Source: Streptosporangium sp. NBC_01756
GTDB lineage: Bacteria; Actinomycetota; Actinomycetes; Streptosporangiales; Streptosporangiaceae
Assembly: GCF_035917975.1 (NCBI RefSeq)
Contig: NZ_CP109130.1
Coordinates: forward strand, 7,874,001 to 7,938,000
DNA length: 64,000 nucleotides
Direction: 5' to 3'
This document shows positions 63,004 to 64,000 of the stretch, piece by piece; position 1 is the stretch's first letter, and the number at the start of each line of letters is the position of its first letter. The position numbers and the translations under genes were made by a program. The notes below the pieces were generated by a model. It was not told the origin of the DNA, did no database searches, and worked only from the letters and a program-made list of their open reading frames with translations.

Positions 63004-64000
63004 TCCCGCCGCCCAAGGCGCGGGGACGCGAACTCCCGCAGCCCGAGGAAGGCGGCGGCGTTGCCGCCGAGGATGGCGGCCCGCTCGTCGTCGTCGAGTT
63101 GCGGGCAGTCCCGGACCACGGCTCCCGGTTCCCGCTCCCCCAGCGGGAAGGGGAAGTCGGTGCCGAGCATGACCCGTTCCGCGCCCATCACCTCGACCAG
63201 CAGCCGCAGGGCACGCGGGTCGAACACGGCAGAGTCGACGTAGAAGCGGTTGGTGTAGGCCGACGGCGGCCGGGGCGAGTCCGCGCGGACGATGTCGCGC
63301 CGGTGCCAGGCGTTGTCGGCCCGCCCGAGCAGGTAGGCGAAGCTGCCGCCGCCGTGGCAGAAGCACAGCCGCAACGATCGAGGCAGCGACTCGAACGCGC
63401 CCGAGAGCATCAGCGACAGGATGCTCAGCTGCGTCTCCGCCGCCATGCCGACCAGCCACGACAGCATGTGGCCGTGCATCCGGTCGGCGCCGAGCATGTC
63501 CCAGGGGTGCACGAGGACCGGCATGTCCTCGCGGGCGCAGTGCTCCAAGAACGCGAGGATGTCCGAGTCGTCTAAATTGCGAGTGCCGACGTGGTTGCCG
63601 ATGTGCACGCCCCGGTGCCCGGCGGACTTGGCCTCCATGACCGTCTTGACGGCCAGGTTCATGTCCTGCAACGGGACCTGGCACAGCGGAATCAACCGTT
63701 CAGGGGCCTGGGCGCAGTGGGCGAGGACGCGTTCGTTGACCATCGCGCACCATTCGGCTGCGCGCTCGCCGTTCGCCGCGTAGCCGAACAGCAGCGGCGT
63801 CGAGGAGACGGCCTGGACATCCACGCCGATCCTGTCCATGGCCGCCAGGCGTGCATCGGCGTCCCACAGCTCCGGCGTGACCGGGCGGTAGTCGTCCTCA
63901 CCGCTCATCATCATGCCGTCGCGCAACCACGGCTCGCCCGCGCCGGCGAGCATCCTGGCCTCCGTACGGGAGATCTTCGGGAAGACGTGCGCGTGTATGT
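63000..64000 (-). CDS. ACMSD-like amidohydrolase (decarboxylase), 5' end beyond the window
   Basis: The frame runs off the right edge: the last bases read, upstream of the internal ATG at 63953, IHAHVFPKISRTEARML. The HAH of the metal site is therefore present but the start is outside. Further motifs are VLVHPWDMLG, RLCFCHGGGSFAYLLGR and VMLGTDFPFPLG, typical of the 2-amino-3-carboxymuconate semialdehyde decarboxylase family and related decarboxylases. With the aldolase and dehydrogenase downstream it fits the lower part of a 3-hydroxyanthranilate-type or other meta-cleavage route. The exact substrate is uncertain. Confidence 0.88.
   Translation of the reverse strand, partial: IHAHVFPKISRTEARMLAGAGEPWLRDGMMMSGEDDYRPVTPELWDADARLAAMDRIGVDVQAVSSTPLLFGYAANGERAAEWCAMVNERVLAHCAQAPERLIPLCQVPLQDMNLAVKTVMEAKSAGHRGVHIGNHVGTRNLDDSDILAFLEHCAREDMPVLVHPWDMLGADRMHGHMLSWLVGMAAETQLSILSLMLSGAFESLPRSLRLCFCHGGGSFAYLLGRADNAWHRRDIVRADSPRPPSAYTNRFYVDSAVFDPRALRLLVEVMGAERVMLGTDFPFPLGEREPGAVVRDCPQLDDDERAAILGGNAAAFLGLREFASPRLGRRE

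Noticed and set aside
1-64000. CRISPR arrays, tRNA and rRNA genes, replication origins
   Set aside because: No spaced direct repeats of CRISPR type, no cloverleaf with CCA-like end and no rRNA motifs were noticed; a dedicated scan could still find a tRNA.

Overview
The window is high-GC actinobacterial DNA. Third-codon G/C is strong throughout, many genes are translationally coupled by ATGA overlaps, and it carries LAL-type LuxR, GAF-ANTAR, STAS and PknB-type regulators, IS701 and Tn3 remnants, and a coelichelin-type siderophore NRPS. A Streptosporangiaceae- or Streptomyces-like host is my inference; no rRNA or tRNA is present to settle it.

(1) 298-10837: a large LAL/LuxR regulator, a 56-residue repeat peptide (SQSEA repeats), then a tight run of four secreted proteins: a subtilase-like protein with no catalytic core, a sedolisin-like protein with its catalytic motifs replaced, a WDG-repeat propeller-like protein and an intact subtilase. 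A perfect 18-bp hairpin ends the run. (2) 11125-30780: a coelichelin-type cluster on the minus strand: MbtH, exporter half, trimodular NRPS (codes fOH-Orn / Thr / OH-Orn), second exporter half, lipoprotein, two permeases, and a divergent esterase. IdeR/DmdR-like iron boxes lie in front of the transcription units. The uptake ATPase (cchE) and ornithine hydroxylase (cchB) are not in the window. The two exporter halves are degenerate in complementary ways, leaving one good and one dead composite ATP site. (3) 30781-46854: about 16 kb of foreign-looking DNA bordered by two different IS701-family elements. It separates the esterase from the formyltransferase (cchA-like, 47006-47950), which kept its own tandem iron boxes. 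The insert carries an IclR-controlled catabolic locus: enolase-superfamily dehydratase, muconolactone-isomerase-like protein, two SDRs, a fused E1 alpha-beta TPP dehydrogenase with TTG start, a sugar-type ABC importer with two permeases, a phosphotriesterase-like hydrolase and a cyclase-family hydrolase.

(4) 48074-53000: STAS proteins, a Tn3-transposase/UvrA-like scar, a TetR regulator with a near-perfect 30-bp operator and divergent membrane protein, an integrase remnant and a GAF-ANTAR regulator. (5) 53144-59678: an ABC-2 exporter operon (ATPase plus two permeases), a divergent HSL-type hydrolase ending in three tandem in-frame stops, a membrane Ser/Thr kinase and a ModF-like ATPase. (6) 59830-64000, running off the right edge: a minus-strand meta-cleavage operon end: ACMSD-like decarboxylase (partial), carboxylesterase, acylating acetaldehyde dehydrogenase and 4-hydroxy-2-oxovalerate aldolase.

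How it fits together: under iron limitation, DmdR/IdeR would release the cch units, the NRPS with MbtH would build a hydroxamate peptide, the heterodimeric ABC exporter would secrete it, and the lipoprotein with its permeases would recover it, provided a hydroxylase and an uptake ATPase are supplied from elsewhere in the genome.
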